This document shows positions 63,990 through 64,000 of a stretch of 64,000 nt of DNA, in pieces (position 1 is the first letter of the stretch; every line of letters begins with the position of its first letter). Both the position numbers and the translations under genes were made by a program. Source of the stretch: JADKAV01 sp963732355 (GTDB taxonomy: Bacteria; Actinomycetota; Actinomycetes; S36-B12; UBA10799); assembly GCA_963732355.1 (NCBI GenBank), contig CAVSZD010000011.1, forward strand, positions 248,001 through 312,000, in the 5' to 3' direction. The notes below the pieces were generated by a model. The model was not told where the DNA came from and searched no databases. It was given only the letters and a program-made list of their open reading frames with translations.

Positions 63990-64000
63990 TTGACGCCCTT

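Overview
The window is high-GC, gene-dense chromosomal DNA from an actinobacterium (class Actinomycetia). This rests on family content and order. MtrA-MtrB-LpqB-ComF-HPF-SecA, ManA-SIS-Trm112-PmmA-DUF3499-metallopeptidase-WhiB, and FbiA-FbiB-ManC run much as in mycobacteria, and FtsE-FtsX, PrfB, a 180-kDa-type NAD-glutamate dehydrogenase, a WS/DGAT acyltransferase and LytR-CpsA-Psr proteins are also present. A genus cannot be named. No rRNA, tRNA, CRISPR, prophage or insertion sequence was seen, and no gene-free stretch reaches 300 bases.

Layout. 1-4.5 kb: ftsX (cut by the window edge), ftsE, prfB, a TM2 protein, a secreted M14-type peptidase and an AlkB-like dioxygenase. 4.5-11 kb: gdh and pruA (glutamate and proline carbon flow). 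11-16.8 kb: patatin, WS/DGAT, HAD, a CpaE-like ATPase, a BldC-like DNA-binding protein and an Rv3235-like gene whose start lies in four 10-bp repeats. 16.8-26.4 kb: secA, a GNAT protein, a LuxR-type regulator, hpf, comF and lpqB-mtrB-mtrA. 26.4-32.9 kb: a CPBP protease, a CDF metal transporter, manA, an SIS-domain isomerase, a Trm112-like protein, pmmA and two conserved small genes. 33.2-40.3 kb: whiB, the F420 genes fbiC, fbiA and fbiB, manC and a TIGR03089 gene. ManA, PmmA and ManC together make GDP-mannose.

40.3-61.6 kb is a cell-surface polymer region. It holds a large amidase/SpoIID-like protein, two LCP ligases, three GT2 glycosyltransferases, two short CDP-glycerol-glycerophosphotransferase-like proteins, one TagF-like GT2 fusion, a LicC/TarI-like nucleotidyltransferase, two tandem sulfotransferase-like proteins, a multi-pass membrane glycosyltransferase and a secreted nuclease with lamin-tail domains. 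My reading is that it makes and attaches a phosphodiester-linked wall glycopolymer, possibly sulfated. This is the best candidate for an undescribed system. The window closes with an acyl-CoA dehydrogenase, a YbhB-like protein and a CoA-binding protein.

Three cross-cutting observations. (1) At least 15 genes have a TANNNT -10 box ending 6-7 bases before the start codon, so leaderless mRNAs look common. (2) Four genes (gdh, secA, fbiA and a TagB-like gene) each carry a single-base frame break in otherwise well-conserved sequence. Base-calling indels are the simplest explanation. (3) A 68-bp palindrome occurs in two intergenic places, and other long palindromes lie at ends of genes.
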